DNA of 15,002 nt from positions 1-15,002 of the forward strand of contig JBQTJV010000219.1 in assembly GCA_052386775.1 (NCBI GenBank), read 5' to 3'. Position 1 is the first letter of the stretch. Each line of letters opens with the position of its first letter. A model generated the notes under the pieces. It saw nothing but the letters and a program-made list of their open reading frames with translations. It was not told the origin of the DNA and ran no database searches. A program made the position numbers and the translations under genes. This document shows, in pieces, positions 5,661 to 14,130 of this stretch. The DNA comes from DSOT01 sp052386775. Lineage in GTDB: Bacteria; Pseudomonadota; Gammaproteobacteria; Burkholderiales; SG8-41.

Positions 5661-6473
5661 ATGAAACCACATGAAAATCTCGATCCGCTGGTCGTCGGCG
5701 GCAAATCGTACGCCTCGCGCCTGCTGATCGGCACCGGCAAGTACAAGGACTTCGCGGAGACCAAGGCGGCGGTGGAAGCGAGCGGCGCGCAGATCGTGAC
5801 CGTGGCGATTCGCCGCACCAACATCGGACAGCATCCCAACGAGCCCAGCCTGCTCGAGGCGATCCCGCCATCGAAGTACACGTTGCTGCCGAATACAGCC
5901 GGCTGTTATACCGCCGACGATGCGGTGCGCACGCTGCGTCTCGCCCGCGAACTGCTCGACGGGCACGCGTTGGTGAAGCTCGAAGTGCTGGGCGACCCCA
6001 AGACGCTCTATCCCAACGTCGTCGAGACCATTGCGGCGGCCCGGACGCTCGTGCAGGACGGGTTCAAGGTCATGGTCTATACCTCCGATGATCCCATCGT
6101 GGCGAAGCAGCTCGAAGACGCGGGCTGTGTCGCGATCATGCCGCTCGCCTCGCTCATCGGTTCCGGCATGGGCATACTGAACCCCTGGAACCTCCAGATC
6201 ATCATCGAGAACGCCAAGGTGCCGGTCATCGTCGACGCGGGAGTCGGCACCGCATCGGACGCGGCCATCGCGATGGAGCTGGGATGCGACGGCGTTTTGA
6301 TGAATACGGCGATTGCCGCCGCCCGCAATCCGGTACTGATGGCCGCCGCGATGAACAAGGCGGTGGAGGCGGGGCGCGAAGCGTTTCTTGCCGGACGCAT
6401 GCCGAAGAAACTTTATTCCGCCGCGCCCAGTTCGCCCACCAGCGGCATGATTACACCCGCAAAGCCGGCGTAG
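5661..6473 (+). CDS. thiG: Thiazole synthase ThiG
   Basis: ThiG joins 1-deoxy-D-xylulose 5-phosphate, dehydroglycine and sulfur from ThiS-thiocarboxylate to make the thiazole phosphate of thiamine. The protein has 270 residues and folds as a TIM barrel. Visible landmarks are RLLIGTGKYKDF (20-31), NTAGCYTADDAVRTLRLARE (78-97), the Schiff-base lysine K106 in VKLEVLGD, MPLASLIGSGMGI (160-172), and the phosphate-binding VDAGVGTASDA (191-201) and GVLMNTAIA (211-219). All key residues are present and the length is normal. It follows thiS by 57 nt and precedes trmB by 13 nt, an arrangement common in betaproteobacteria. Confidence 0.97.
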   Translation: MKPHENLDPLVVGGKSYASRLLIGTGKYKDFAETKAAVEASGAQIVTVAIRRTNIGQHPNEPSLLEAIPPSKYTLLPNTAGCYTADDAVRTLRLARELLDGHALVKLEVLGDPKTLYPNVVETIAAARTLVQDGFKVMVYTSDDPIVAKQLEDAGCVAIMPLASLIGSGMGILNPWNLQIIIENAKVPVIVDAGVGTASDAAIAMELGCDGVLMNTAIAAARNPVLMAAAMNKAVEAGREAFLAGRMPKKLYSAAPSSPTSGMITPAKPA

Positions 6474-6486
6474 CTTCCCGGAGCGC

Positions 6487-7182
6487 ATGGACGCTCCCCC
6501 GCACCGTCCGATCCGCAGTTACGTGCTGCGCCAGGGGCGCGTCTCGAAGGCGCAGCGTCGGGCGCACGCGGCGCTGCTGCCCGCCTACGGCATCGCGTTC
6601 GCGAACGGCATCGTCGATCTCGACGCGGCGTTCGGCCGGCGCGCACCGAAAATCCTGGAGATCGGTTTCGGCATGGGCGAGTCGACGGCCGCCATCGCCG
6701 CGGAACACACCGAGAACGACTATCTGGCGATCGAAGTGCATACGCCGGGTGTAGGCAGCCTGCTCAAGCAGATTGCGGAGCGGGCACTGCGCAACGTGCG
6801 GGTGATCCAGCACGACGCCGTGGAGGTGCTGCAGCACATGATTGCGCCGCGCAGCCTGGATGGCATCCACATCTTTTTTCCGGATCCGTGGCCCAAGAAG
6901 CGCCACCACAAGCGCCGGCTGATCCAGCCGCCGCTGGTCCGCCTGCTCACTGCACGCATGAAGCCCGGCGCCTACCTGCACGTTGCCACCGATTGGGAGG
7001 ACTACGAAGAGCACATCCTCGCCACGCTTTCGGCGGAGCGCGGGTTGCAGAACACGGTGGAACGCTATGCGGCCCGCCCGCCCTACCGTCCGCAGACCAA
7101 GTTCGAAAGCCGCGGACTGAAACTCGGCCATGCCGTGTGGGACATCGTGTTCCGTCGGAACAGCGAGAACCCGTCTCGATAA
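6487..7182 (+). CDS. trmB: tRNA (guanine-N7-)-methyltransferase TrmB
   Basis: TrmB uses S-adenosylmethionine to methylate G46 in the variable loop of tRNAs. The 231-residue protein has the SAM-binding ILEIGFGMGES (56-66), the family hallmark FFPDPWPKKRHHKRR (130-144), and the C-terminal QTKFESRG (203-210), also typical. GGAG lies 3 nt before the ATG, partly inside the spacer expected, and no better start exists nearby. It is probably the last gene of the thiS-thiG-trmB unit. It converges on hemW with 22 nt between stops; CCCGT (7170-7174) and ACGGG (7182-7186) form a small hairpin across its stop codon. Confidence 0.96.
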   Translation: MDAPPHRPIRSYVLRQGRVSKAQRRAHAALLPAYGIAFANGIVDLDAAFGRRAPKILEIGFGMGESTAAIAAEHTENDYLAIEVHTPGVGSLLKQIAERALRNVRVIQHDAVEVLQHMIAPRSLDGIHIFFPDPWPKKRHHKRRLIQPPLVRLLTARMKPGAYLHVATDWEDYEEHILATLSAERGLQNTVERYAARPPYRPQTKFESRGLKLGHAVWDIVFRRNSENPSR

Positions 7183-7204
7183 CGGGCGCGCGTGCGACGG
7201 CGTT

Positions 7205-8422
7205 CTAGTCGCGGTCCGGCAGAAACACCTGCAGCAGGTCGTTGAGAAAGCGGCGCCCGAGCGGCGTCGGGGCGATGCGCTGGTGATCGCGCTCGACCAA
7301 TCCGCGCCGTTCCGCTTCCTCCAGTTCGCGGAGCACGGCATTGAGCGGCAGGCCGGTACGTTCGGTGAACAGCGTCGTGTCAAAGCCTTCGCTGAGCCGC
7401 AGCGCGTTCATCATGAATTCGAATGGAACGGCGCGCGCGCTCACCTCCTCCCGCGTCTGCACGCTGCGCGAATCCTGCGCTTCCTCCATATATCGCCTCG
7501 GCTGCTTGTGCCGCATCTCGCGCATGATACGCTCGGGAAATGACAGCTTGCTGTGCGCGCCGGCACCGATACCGAGGTAATCTCCGAAGGTCCAGTAATT
7601 GAGATTGTGCCGGCAGTAACGCGCGCCCGATGCTTGCGGCGCCGCTGGCGAGCGCGCGAAGGCGGATGTCTCGTAATGGATGTAACCGCGTGCAGCGAGC
7701 AGCGATTCGATCTCATCCTGCATCGCCGCCGTCGCATCGTCATCGGGCAGGCGCGGCGGAAAGCGGTGGAAATAGGTGTTGGGTTCGATGGTGAGGTGGT
7801 AAACGGAAAGATGGGGCGGCTCGTGCTCGAGCGCGCTCAGCACGTCGGCCCGCGCTTCGTCGATCGATTGTCCCGGCAACCCGTACATGAGATCGAGGTT
7901 GAAGTTCTCGAAATGGCGGCGCGCGATCTCTATGGCGCCACGGGCTTCGTTGTCGTCGTGAATACGGCCGAGCTTTTTAAGGTGGCCGGGATGGAAACTC
8001 TGAATGCCGATCGACAGCCGGTTCACGCCGGCGGCGCGATATGCGGCAAACTTTTCGACCTCAAAAGTGCCGGGATTCGCTTCCAGCGTGATCTCGGCGT
8101 CAGCCGCCAGAGGCAATCGCGCCCGGACCGCACTGAGGATCGCATCGATGCCCCGGGCCGAAAACAGGCTGGGCGTCCCACCGCCGAAGAACACGCTGTA
8201 GACGCGGCGTCCCCACACCGCGGGCAGCGCCTGGTCGAGATCAGCCACCAGCGCCGCGATGTAGCGCTGCTCCGGCACCGCCTCCCGAGCCTCGTGCGAC
8301 TTGAAGTCGCAATACGGACATTTGCGCACGCACCACGGAATGTGGACGTAGAGTGCGAGCGGCGGAAGCACGGTCAAACGCGGGCTCGATGGCAGTGCGA
8401 CCGGTGCAGCGGCGAGCGGCAT
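7205..8422 (-). CDS. hemW: Heme chaperone HemW (radical SAM)
   Basis: HemW is a radical-SAM family protein that binds heme and is thought to deliver it to respiratory enzymes; older annotations call it oxygen-independent coproporphyrinogen oxidase-like. The 405-residue protein has the iron-sulfur motif C31-x3-C35-x2-C38 (CVRKCPYCDF), the SAM-binding GGGTPS (80-85), LEANPGTF (113-120), and the HNxxYW motif (272-277) that marks HemW. The C-terminal winged-helix-like domain (about 310-400) is present. It lacks the N-terminal extra cysteine seen in true HemN, supporting HemW. It is the last gene of the minus-strand unit, 15 nt after rdgB. The first ~20 residues are Ala/Pro-rich and poorly conserved, so the exact start is uncertain. 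Confidence 0.95.
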   Translation of the reverse strand: MPLAAAPVALPSSPRLTVLPPLALYVHIPWCVRKCPYCDFKSHEAREAVPEQRYIAALVADLDQALPAVWGRRVYSVFFGGGTPSLFSARGIDAILSAVRARLPLAADAEITLEANPGTFEVEKFAAYRAAGVNRLSIGIQSFHPGHLKKLGRIHDDNEARGAIEIARRHFENFNLDLMYGLPGQSIDEARADVLSALEHEPPHLSVYHLTIEPNTYFHRFPPRLPDDDATAAMQDEIESLLAARGYIHYETSAFARSPAAPQASGARYCRHNLNYWTFGDYLGIGAGAHSKLSFPERIMREMRHKQPRRYMEEAQDSRSVQTREEVSARAVPFEFMMNALRLSEGFDTTLFTERTGLPLNAVLRELEEAERRGLVERDHQRIAPTPLGRRFLNDLLQVFLPDRD

Positions 8423-8437
8423 GGCGGCGACGGCTTG

Positions 8438-9058
8438 TCAGCTGGCGGCCGCGGCGCGCAGGCGGGCGAGCAGCGCGGACAGCGCCTGGCCGCGGTGGCT
8501 CACCGCGTTTTTGTGCGCGGGCGGAAGCTCGGCTGCCGTGCAGCCGGCCTCGGGCAGGTAGAAGTGGGGATCGTAGCCGAACCCGTGCTCGCCGCGCGGC
8601 GTATCGATCACCTCCCCATGCCAGCGGCCCTCGACGATGAGGGGCTCCGGGTCCTGCCCGCCGTTCATGAGCACGATGACGCAGTAATAGTGCGCGCGGC
8701 GGTCGCGCCGGCCTCTGAGCCGGCCGATCAACTTCTCGTTATTGCGCCGGTCCTGCTCTTCGCGCGTGACGCTGCCCCCGCCGTCCACCGCGGCGAACCG
8801 CGCCGAATGCACGCCCGGCTCGCCGTCCAGCGCCGCGGCGCAGATGCCCGAATCGTCCGCGAAGGCCGGCAATCCCGAGAGCCGGCTCGCGTGGCGCGCT
8901 TTCGCGAGCGCGTTCTCGACAAACGTCGCGTGCGGCTCAGCGGTTTCCGGTATGCCGAGCTGCGCCTGCGGGATCAGCTCGATACCGAGCGGCGCAAGCA
9001 TCTGGCCGAATTCGCGGAGCTTGCCCGGGTTGTTGGAGGCGATGACCAGCTTCTTCAT
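8438..9058 (-). CDS. rdgB: dITP/XTP pyrophosphatase RdgB
   Basis: RdgB (Ham1 family) hydrolyses non-canonical purine nucleotides such as dITP, ITP and XTP to monophosphates, keeping them out of DNA and RNA. The 206-residue protein shows SNNPGK (8-13), TFVENALAKA (45-54), the metal-binding ADDSG (67-71), GFGYDPHF (159-166) and SHRG (187-190), all in the expected order. Length is typical. It lies between rph (24 nt upstream) and hemW (15 nt downstream) in one minus-strand unit, a gene order widespread in beta- and gammaproteobacteria. Confidence 0.97.
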   Translation of the reverse strand: MKKLVIASNNPGKLREFGQMLAPLGIELIPQAQLGIPETAEPHATFVENALAKARHASRLSGLPAFADDSGICAAALDGEPGVHSARFAAVDGGGSVTREEQDRRNNEKLIGRLRGRRDRRAHYYCVIVLMNGGQDPEPLIVEGRWHGEVIDTPRGEHGFGYDPHFYLPEAGCTAAELPPAHKNAVSHRGQALSALLARLRAAAAS

Positions 9059-9082
9059 GGGCGATCGAACCGCGGCGCCGCA

Positions 9083-9796
9083 TCAAGCCAGGGCGTTTTT
9101 CTGAGCCGCCACCAGCGTGCGAATCCCGTGGTCGGCGAGATCCATCATCGCGGTGAGCGCCTCCCGCGAAAACGGCGTGCCTTCGGCCGTACCCTGCACC
9201 TCCACCAGTCCCCCGCTGCCGGTCATCACCACGTTCATATCGGTGCCGCATTGCGAGTCCTCGGTGTAATCGAGGTCCAGCACCGGCGTACCGTTGTAGA
9301 GTCCCACCGATACGGCGGCCACGAAATCCCGGATCGGCGACTCGGTCAGCGCGCCGCGGCTGCGCAGCGCGCTCACCGCGTCGTGCAATGCCACGAACGC
9401 GCCGGTGATGCTCGCGGTGCGGGTGCCGCCGTCGGCCTGAATCACGTCGCAATCGAGCTGGATGGTGCGCTCGCCCAGCCGGTCGAGCGCGACCACCGCG
9501 CGCAACGCCCGCCCGATAAGCCGCTGGATCTCCTGCGTGCGACCCGACTGCTTGCCGCGCGCCGCCTCGCGATCGGTGCGGGTCCCGGTGGCGCGCGGCA
9601 GCATGCCGTACTCCGCGGTCACCCATCCCTGAGTCGTGCCCTTGAGATGAGGAGGCTGGCGCTCCAGCACGCTCGCCGTGCAGATCACCCGCGTGTCGCC
9701 GAACTCCACCAGCACCGAGCCCTCCGCGTGACGGGTGTAGTGGCGCGTGATCCGTACTGCGCGCATCTCGCCGGGTTGCCTGCCGCTGGGTCGCAT
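9083..9796 (-). CDS. rph: Ribonuclease PH
   Basis: RNase PH is a phosphate-dependent 3'-5' exoribonuclease that trims tRNA precursors and acts as a hexameric ring. The 237-residue protein matches the usual length. Visible family blocks are VLVEFGDTRVICTASV (28-43), GWVTAEYGMLPRATGTR (57-73), R86 within SGRTQEIQRLIGRALR, the DCDVIQADGGTRTASITG block (116-132) and the acidic catalytic DLDYTEDSQCGTDMN region. Unlike the E. coli K-12 gene, which is known to be frameshifted, this copy is intact. It is the first gene of the minus-strand rph-rdgB-hemW unit and is divergent from yicC. Confidence 0.97.
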   Translation of the reverse strand: MRPSGRQPGEMRAVRITRHYTRHAEGSVLVEFGDTRVICTASVLERQPPHLKGTTQGWVTAEYGMLPRATGTRTDREAARGKQSGRTQEIQRLIGRALRAVVALDRLGERTIQLDCDVIQADGGTRTASITGAFVALHDAVSALRSRGALTESPIRDFVAAVSVGLYNGTPVLDLDYTEDSQCGTDMNVVMTGSGGLVEVQGTAEGTPFSREALTAMMDLADHGIRTLVAAQKNALA

Positions 9797-9856
9797 ATCT
9801 GTGCTATCGTTGAGTCGCCGGAATCGTGCGGGATGCGTTCGATTTCGAGCGACAAT

Positions 9857-9886
9857 GGTAAACGGTGAGCGAGGCGCGGTAAACGG
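9857..9886 (+). repeat. Two phased direct repeats of GGTAAACGG
   Basis: GGTAAACGG occurs at 9857-9865 and 9878-9886, starting exactly 21 bp apart, about two turns of DNA. They lie midway in the 170-bp gap between the divergent rph and yicC genes. Same-face spacing is what a pair of regulator sites would show. A partly overlapping inverted repeat (GGTGAGCGA 9864-9872 with TCGCTCGCC 9919-9927, one G-T) is also present. Confidence 0.4.
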
Positions 9887-9966
9887 CCCCCTTCAGTCGT
9901 TCCGCGCGACCCAGCCGGTCGCTCGCCGCTTGCCGCTTTTCTTGCCTTCAGAGTGGCACGGTCTCC

Positions 9967-10833
9967 ATGATCTACAGCATGACTGGTTATGCGACGGGAG
10001 CGCGGGAACTGGGTTTCGGCGTGCTCAACGTCGAGATCCGCTCCGTCAATCACCGTTATCTCGACATCCAATTCCGGATGCCGGACGATATGCGGGCGAT
10101 CGAACCGCAACTGCGCGAACGGCTGGCCGCGAAGCTGAACCGCGGCAAGGTCGAATGCCGCATTTCTTTCGGCGTCAACGCGGGCAGCACGCAGCTCCCG
10201 GAATTGAACGAAGTGCTGCTCGAGCAACTCGTCGGCTTGAGCGCACGCGTGCGTGCGGCGCTGCCCGAGGCCTCGGAGATGCGCGTCTCCGACGTACTGC
10301 GCTGGCCCGGCATGCTGGGTAGCGAGACGCTGCCGCTGGAGGAACTGAGAATCGCGTGCAGCGAACTGATTCAAAGCGTGCTGGAGGAGTTCACCACCTC
10401 GCGCGCGCGCGAAGGCGAAAAGCTGCGCGCAATGCTGAGCGAGCGGGCCGCCGCCATGGAGCAGCGCGTGGCGGAAGTGGCGCCCCGCATGCCGGAAGTG
10501 CTCGCCGCGTTCCGGGAAAAGCTTGCGGCCCGGCTCAAGGAAGCGATCGCCAACAGCGACGACGAGCGCGTGCGCCAGGAGGTCGTGCTTTTCGCCTACC
10601 GGATCGACGTCGATGAGGAATTGACCCGGCTCGCCACGCACATTTCGGAACTGAAGCGCATACTGGACCAGGGCGGGGTGGTCGGAAAACGGCTGGACTT
10701 TCTCATGCAGGAACTGAACCGCGAAGCCAATACGCTGGGTTCCAAGTCGGTCGACATCGCGGTGACGCAGGCGTCGATGGGCCTGAAAGTTCTGATCGAG
10801 CAGATGCGCGAACAGGTACAGAACATAGAGTAG
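9967..10833 (+). CDS. yicC: YicC-family endoribonuclease
   Basis: YicC proteins are conserved endoribonucleases linked to RNA turnover and stationary-phase survival. The 288-residue protein shows the N-terminal signature MIYSMTGYATG and VEIRSVNHRYLDIQFRMP (about 19-36), and the C-terminal domain GKRLDFLMQELNREANTLGSKS, near residues 240-261, both diagnostic. The central part is a long helical region. The ATG at 9967 gives the family's exact N-terminus, although no good Shine-Dalgarno precedes it. It opens the plus-strand unit and gmk follows 8 nt later. Confidence 0.95.
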   Translation: MIYSMTGYATGARELGFGVLNVEIRSVNHRYLDIQFRMPDDMRAIEPQLRERLAAKLNRGKVECRISFGVNAGSTQLPELNEVLLEQLVGLSARVRAALPEASEMRVSDVLRWPGMLGSETLPLEELRIACSELIQSVLEEFTTSRAREGEKLRAMLSERAAAMEQRVAEVAPRMPEVLAAFREKLAARLKEAIANSDDERVRQEVVLFAYRIDVDEELTRLATHISELKRILDQGGVVGKRLDFLMQELNREANTLGSKSVDIAVTQASMGLKVLIEQMREQVQNIE

Positions 10834-10841
10834 GATCGACG

Positions 10842-11450
10842 ATGTCCGGGACGCTATTCATCGTGAGCGCCCCTTCGGGCGCCGGAAAGACGAGCCTCGT
10901 CAAGGCGCTGCTCGCCTCCGAGCCGGACGTCAGGCTCTCCATTTCCCATACCACCCGCCCTGCCCGTCCGGGAGAAGAGAACAGCCGCGACTATCACTTC
11001 GTGTCCGCTCCCGAGTTCGAGCGCATGCAGGGCGCGCGTGAGTTTCTCGAAACCGCCGTCATTTACGGCAACCGCTACGGCACCTCGCGCACGTGGATCG
11101 ACGGCCAGCTCGAGCAGGGACACGACGTGCTGCTGGAAATCGACTGGCAGGGTGCGCAGCAGGTGCGCGCGCTCATGAGCGGCACCGTGAGCGTCTTCAT
11201 CCTGCCGCCGTCGCTGGAAGTGCTGGAGCAGCGGCTGAAAACCCGCAGCCAGGACGCCCCGGATGTCATCGCACGGCGTCTCGCCGCTGCGCGCGAGGAA
11301 ATCTCGCATCTGCGCGAGTTCGACTATGTTATTATTAACAAAGACTTCAACCGCGCGGCGCTGGAGCTGGCAAGCATAGTCCGGGCCGAACGGCTCCGAC
11401 TCCCCCGCCAGCTCGTCCGCAGCGCGGATTTGATCAACGCAATGCACTGA
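10842..11450 (+). CDS. gmk: Guanylate kinase
   Basis: Gmk phosphorylates GMP to GDP with ATP, an essential step in GTP and dGTP supply. The 202-residue protein has the P-loop SAPSGAGKTSL (9-19), the GMP-binding SISHTTRPARPGE (33-45), DYHFVS, and the lid-region ARRLAAAREEISH near 140-153. Length is typical. AGGA lies 7 nt before the ATG. It sits between yicC and rpoZ, as in many proteobacteria. With spoT downstream, the unit ties guanine nucleotide supply to (p)ppGpp metabolism; ppGpp is known to inhibit guanylate kinases in some bacteria. Confidence 0.97.
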   Translation: MSGTLFIVSAPSGAGKTSLVKALLASEPDVRLSISHTTRPARPGEENSRDYHFVSAPEFERMQGAREFLETAVIYGNRYGTSRTWIDGQLEQGHDVLLEIDWQGAQQVRALMSGTVSVFILPPSLEVLEQRLKTRSQDAPDVIARRLAAAREEISHLREFDYVIINKDFNRAALELASIVRAERLRLPRQLVRSADLINAMH

Positions 11451-11465
11451 CCGAGGCAACCCTGT

Positions 11466-11672
11466 ATGGCACGTATCACCGTGGATGACTGCTTGAAACA
11501 GATTCCGAACCGCTTTGAGATGTCGCTCGCCGCGACCTATCGCGCGCGCCAGCTCACCAACGGCGCGCAAACGATGCTCGAACAGAACCGCGACAAGCCG
11601 ACCGTGATCGCGCTGCGCGAACTCGCTGCAGGCAAGTACGGCGCCGAGATTCTCAACAAGGGCCAGACGTAG
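11466..11672 (+). CDS. rpoZ: RNA polymerase omega subunit
   Basis: Omega is the small subunit that helps assemble the beta' subunit of RNA polymerase and, in proteobacteria, forms part of one ppGpp-binding site. The 68-residue protein begins MARITVDDCLKQIPNRFEMSL and contains AATYRARQLTNGA (22-34) and KPTVIALRELAAGKYG, all family hallmarks. It lies 15 nt after gmk and 12 nt before spoT, which fits its known functional link to the stringent response. GAGG lies about 9 nt before the ATG. Confidence 0.96.
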   Translation: MARITVDDCLKQIPNRFEMSLAATYRARQLTNGAQTMLEQNRDKPTVIALRELAAGKYGAEILNKGQT

Positions 11673-11684
11673 ATGTAACGGCTC

Positions 11685-13799
11685 ATGGGTGAAGCCGCCG
11701 CACTGTTCAAGGAGTGGTCCGGCTACCTCAAGCCGGAGGACATCACGCAGCTCCAGTCGGCGTATCACTTCAGCGAAGCGGCGCACCAGGGTCAGTTCCG
11801 GCAGTCGGGCGAACCCTACATCACCCATCCCCTCGCCGTTGCCAACATCCTTGCGCAATGGCATCTCGATTCCCAGGCGCTGACCGCCGCGCTCCTCCAT
11901 GACGTGATGGAGGACACCGCCGTCACCAAGACCGAAATTTCGCGCAATTTCGGCAAGCCGGTGGCGGAACTGGTGGACGGCGTTTCCAAGCTCGATCGCA
12001 TCGAGTTCGAAACGCACGAGCGGGCGCAGGCCGAGAATTTCCGCAAGATGCTGCTGGCGATGGCGCGCGACGTGCGCGTCATCCTGATCAAGCTCGCGGA
12101 CCGGCTGCACAACATGCGCACGCTGGAAGCGGTGGAGCCGCGCAAGCGCCGGCGCATCGCCCGCGAGACGCTCGACATCTACGCACCGATCGCCAACCGC
12201 CTGGGGCTGAACAGCATCTACCAGGAACTCGAAGACCTATCCTTCAAGCATCTCTATCCCGACCGCCATCGCGTGCTCGCCAAGGCGGTCAAGGCGGCGC
12301 GCGGGAACCGGCGGGAAGTCGTCGGCAAGGTGCTCGAAGCGATCAAGCGCCGCTTGAAGGAGAACAAGCTCGACGCCCAGGTGCAGGGGCGCGAGAAGCA
12401 CCTGTATTCGATCTACCGCAAAATGCGCGAGAAGCACCTCTCGTTCGCGCAGGTGCTCGATGTGTTCGGTTTTCGCATCATCGTGAAGGACGTGCACGCG
12501 TGCTACATCGCGCTCGGCGCCCTGCACGGACTCTTCAAGCCGATTCCGGGCAAGTTCAAGGACTACGTCGCCATCCCCAAGGCGAACGGCTACCAGTCCC
12601 TGCATACCACGCTGTTCGGTCCGTTCGGCACCCCGCTCGAGGTACAGATCCGCACCACCGAGATGCACAAGATCGCTGAAGCCGGCGTCGCCTCGCACTG
12701 GCTGTACAAGACCTTCGATACGTCGCTCTCCGACCTGCAGAAGAAAACGCACCAGTGGCTGCAGAGCCTGCTGCAAATGCAGTCCGAGTCCGGCGATTCG
12801 GTGGAGTTTCTCGAACATCTCAAGGTCGACCTCTTTCCCGACGAAGTCTACGTGTTTACGCCTCGCGGCCAGATCATGGCGCTGCCGCGCGGTGCGACGG
12901 CCGTCGATTTCGCCTATGCGGTGCACACCGACATCGGCAATCGCTGCGTTGCGGTGAAGATCAACCAGGAGTTGATGCCGCTCAGGACCGAGCTCAAGAA
13001 CGGCGATCGCGTGGAAGTGATCACTGCGGCGCACGCCAAGCCCAATCCGCTGTGGCTCAACTTCGTGGTGACCGGCAAATCGCGTTCAGCGATCCGGCAC
13101 TTCCTGAAGACCATGCACTTCGACGAGTCGGTGCAGCTCGGAGAGCGCCTCCTCAATCAGGCGCTCGCGAACTTCAATGCGAACGCATCGGCTGTCAAGG
13201 ACGTGCAGTGGGACCGGTTGGTGCGGGAGACGAACGCCCGGTCGCGCCAGGAAGTGCTGTCCGACATCGGTCTCGGCAAGCGCCTGAGCGCGGTTGTCGC
13301 CCGCAAGCTGCTTGCGCTCGGCGAGGCGCCGCCTCCCGACGCCGCTACCGCAGGCTCCGTGGTGATCCACGGCTCCGAAGGCATGGCGGTGCAGTTCGCG
13401 CGCTGCTGCAAACCGATACCCGGCGATCCGATCATCGGCATGATCAGCAAGGGCCAGGGCATGGTGATTCACACGCATGACTGCCCGGCCATCAGCCGCA
13501 CGCGTGCCGACCCGGATCGGCTGCTCGACGTGGCCTGGGCCGCGGAGACGCGCAAGCTTTTCGAAGTGAGCATCAAGCTCGTGGTGCAGAATCGCCGCGG
13601 CGTGCTGGCCCAGGTTGCGGCCGAGATCGCAGAAGCGGGATCGAACATCCAGAACGTCTCGGTCAGCCCCGGGGACGACGGCACCTATACCGACATGCTG
13701 TTCACGCTCCAGGTCTCCAACCGCCTGCATCTCGCGCGCATCCTGCGCGCGCTGCGCCGCATTCCGGAAGTCGTCCGGATCACCCGGACCAAAGGTTGA
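11685..13799 (+). CDS. spoT: Bifunctional (p)ppGpp synthetase/hydrolase SpoT
   Basis: This 704-residue Rel/SpoT enzyme makes and degrades the alarmone (p)ppGpp. The hydrolase HD domain is intact: H48, H72-D73 and E76-D77 in LLHDVMEDT, plus IKLADRLHNMRTL. The synthetase domain has REKHLYSIYRKM (about 237-248), DVFGFRIIV, NGYQSLHTT (about 301-309) and EVQIRTTEMHKIAEAGVASHW (in two adjoining parts near 320-340). A TGS domain follows (about 385-447), then a Cys-rich segment ARCCKPIPGD (near 571) and a C-terminal ACT domain (about 624-704). The complete HD box argues for SpoT rather than hydrolase-dead RelA. The ATG at 11685 has no strong Shine-Dalgarno; translation may depend on rpoZ 12 nt upstream. 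It converges on the next gene with 7 nt between stop codons. Confidence 0.97.
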   Translation: MGEAAALFKEWSGYLKPEDITQLQSAYHFSEAAHQGQFRQSGEPYITHPLAVANILAQWHLDSQALTAALLHDVMEDTAVTKTEISRNFGKPVAELVDGVSKLDRIEFETHERAQAENFRKMLLAMARDVRVILIKLADRLHNMRTLEAVEPRKRRRIARETLDIYAPIANRLGLNSIYQELEDLSFKHLYPDRHRVLAKAVKAARGNRREVVGKVLEAIKRRLKENKLDAQVQGREKHLYSIYRKMREKHLSFAQVLDVFGFRIIVKDVHACYIALGALHGLFKPIPGKFKDYVAIPKANGYQSLHTTLFGPFGTPLEVQIRTTEMHKIAEAGVASHWLYKTFDTSLSDLQKKTHQWLQSLLQMQSESGDSVEFLEHLKVDLFPDEVYVFTPRGQIMALPRGATAVDFAYAVHTDIGNRCVAVKINQELMPLRTELKNGDRVEVITAAHAKPNPLWLNFVVTGKSRSAIRHFLKTMHFDESVQLGERLLNQALANFNANASAVKDVQWDRLVRETNARSRQEVLSDIGLGKRLSAVVARKLLALGEAPPPDAATAGSVVIHGSEGMAVQFARCCKPIPGDPIIGMISKGQGMVIHTHDCPAISRTRADPDRLLDVAWAAETRKLFEVSIKLVVQNRRGVLAQVAAEIAEAGSNIQNVSVSPGDDGTYTDMLFTLQVSNRLHLARILRALRRIPEVVRITRTKG

Positions 13800-13806
13800 C
13801 GTCGCG

Positions 13807-14130
13807 TCAGCGTTTGGCGCGGCACGCGCTGTTGCCGTCGCTCCAGCCCATCATGTAGTCGCTGTCGCTGCGATAGCGCGTTTCGTCGCGCCGCATCGCG
13901 GTTCCGCGCGCGGTGGCACAGCCGTCGGTATAGCCTTGTTTGAAGGCGGGCGAGTATCCTGAAAGGTTCACCGGCGGCGGACGCTGTACGGAAGGCAGTG
14001 ACGGCGCCGAGCGCGATTCCGGAGCGCGCGGCGAATCCGCCGGTCGCGGCTGGGTGGCGCAGCCGGCACATAGGGCCGAGGCCGCCATCAGCCAGCGGCA
14101 TCGGGCGGACATCCGGTTCGGGTCAAGCAT
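13807..14130 (-). CDS. Probable exported small protein, possible lipoprotein, 107 aa
   Basis: The N-terminus has a basic start, a short hydrophobic stretch and a cysteine (RWLMAASALCAGC), like a lipoprotein signal. However, the residue at -3 is Cys rather than the usual Leu, so lipidation is uncertain. A Pro/Ser-rich linker follows (about 25-55). The C-terminal domain contains FKQGYTDGCATARG and YMMGWSDGNSAC, two related [GYW]xDGxxxA/C repeats that recur in small envelope proteins of proteobacteria; function unknown. The ATG at 14130 overlaps the upstream gene's stop by 8 nt; the ATG at 14112 (MSARCRW) is an alternative giving a more normal signal peptide. Confidence 0.7.
   Translation of the reverse strand: MLDPNRMSARCRWLMAASALCAGCATQPRPADSPRAPESRSAPSLPSVQRPPPVNLSGYSPAFKQGYTDGCATARGTAMRRDETRYRSDSDYMMGWSDGNSACRAKR

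Noticed and set aside
7553..9868. 771-aa plus-strand frame
   Set aside because: Runs antisense across hemW, rdgB and rph, all unmistakable on the minus strand; typical high-GC artefact rich in Arg, His and Gly.
9685..10641. 318-aa minus-strand frame
   Set aside because: Antisense to yicC and overlapping rph in a different frame; no family features.
10854..12110. 418-aa minus-strand frame
   Set aside because: Antisense shadow of gmk, rpoZ and spoT.
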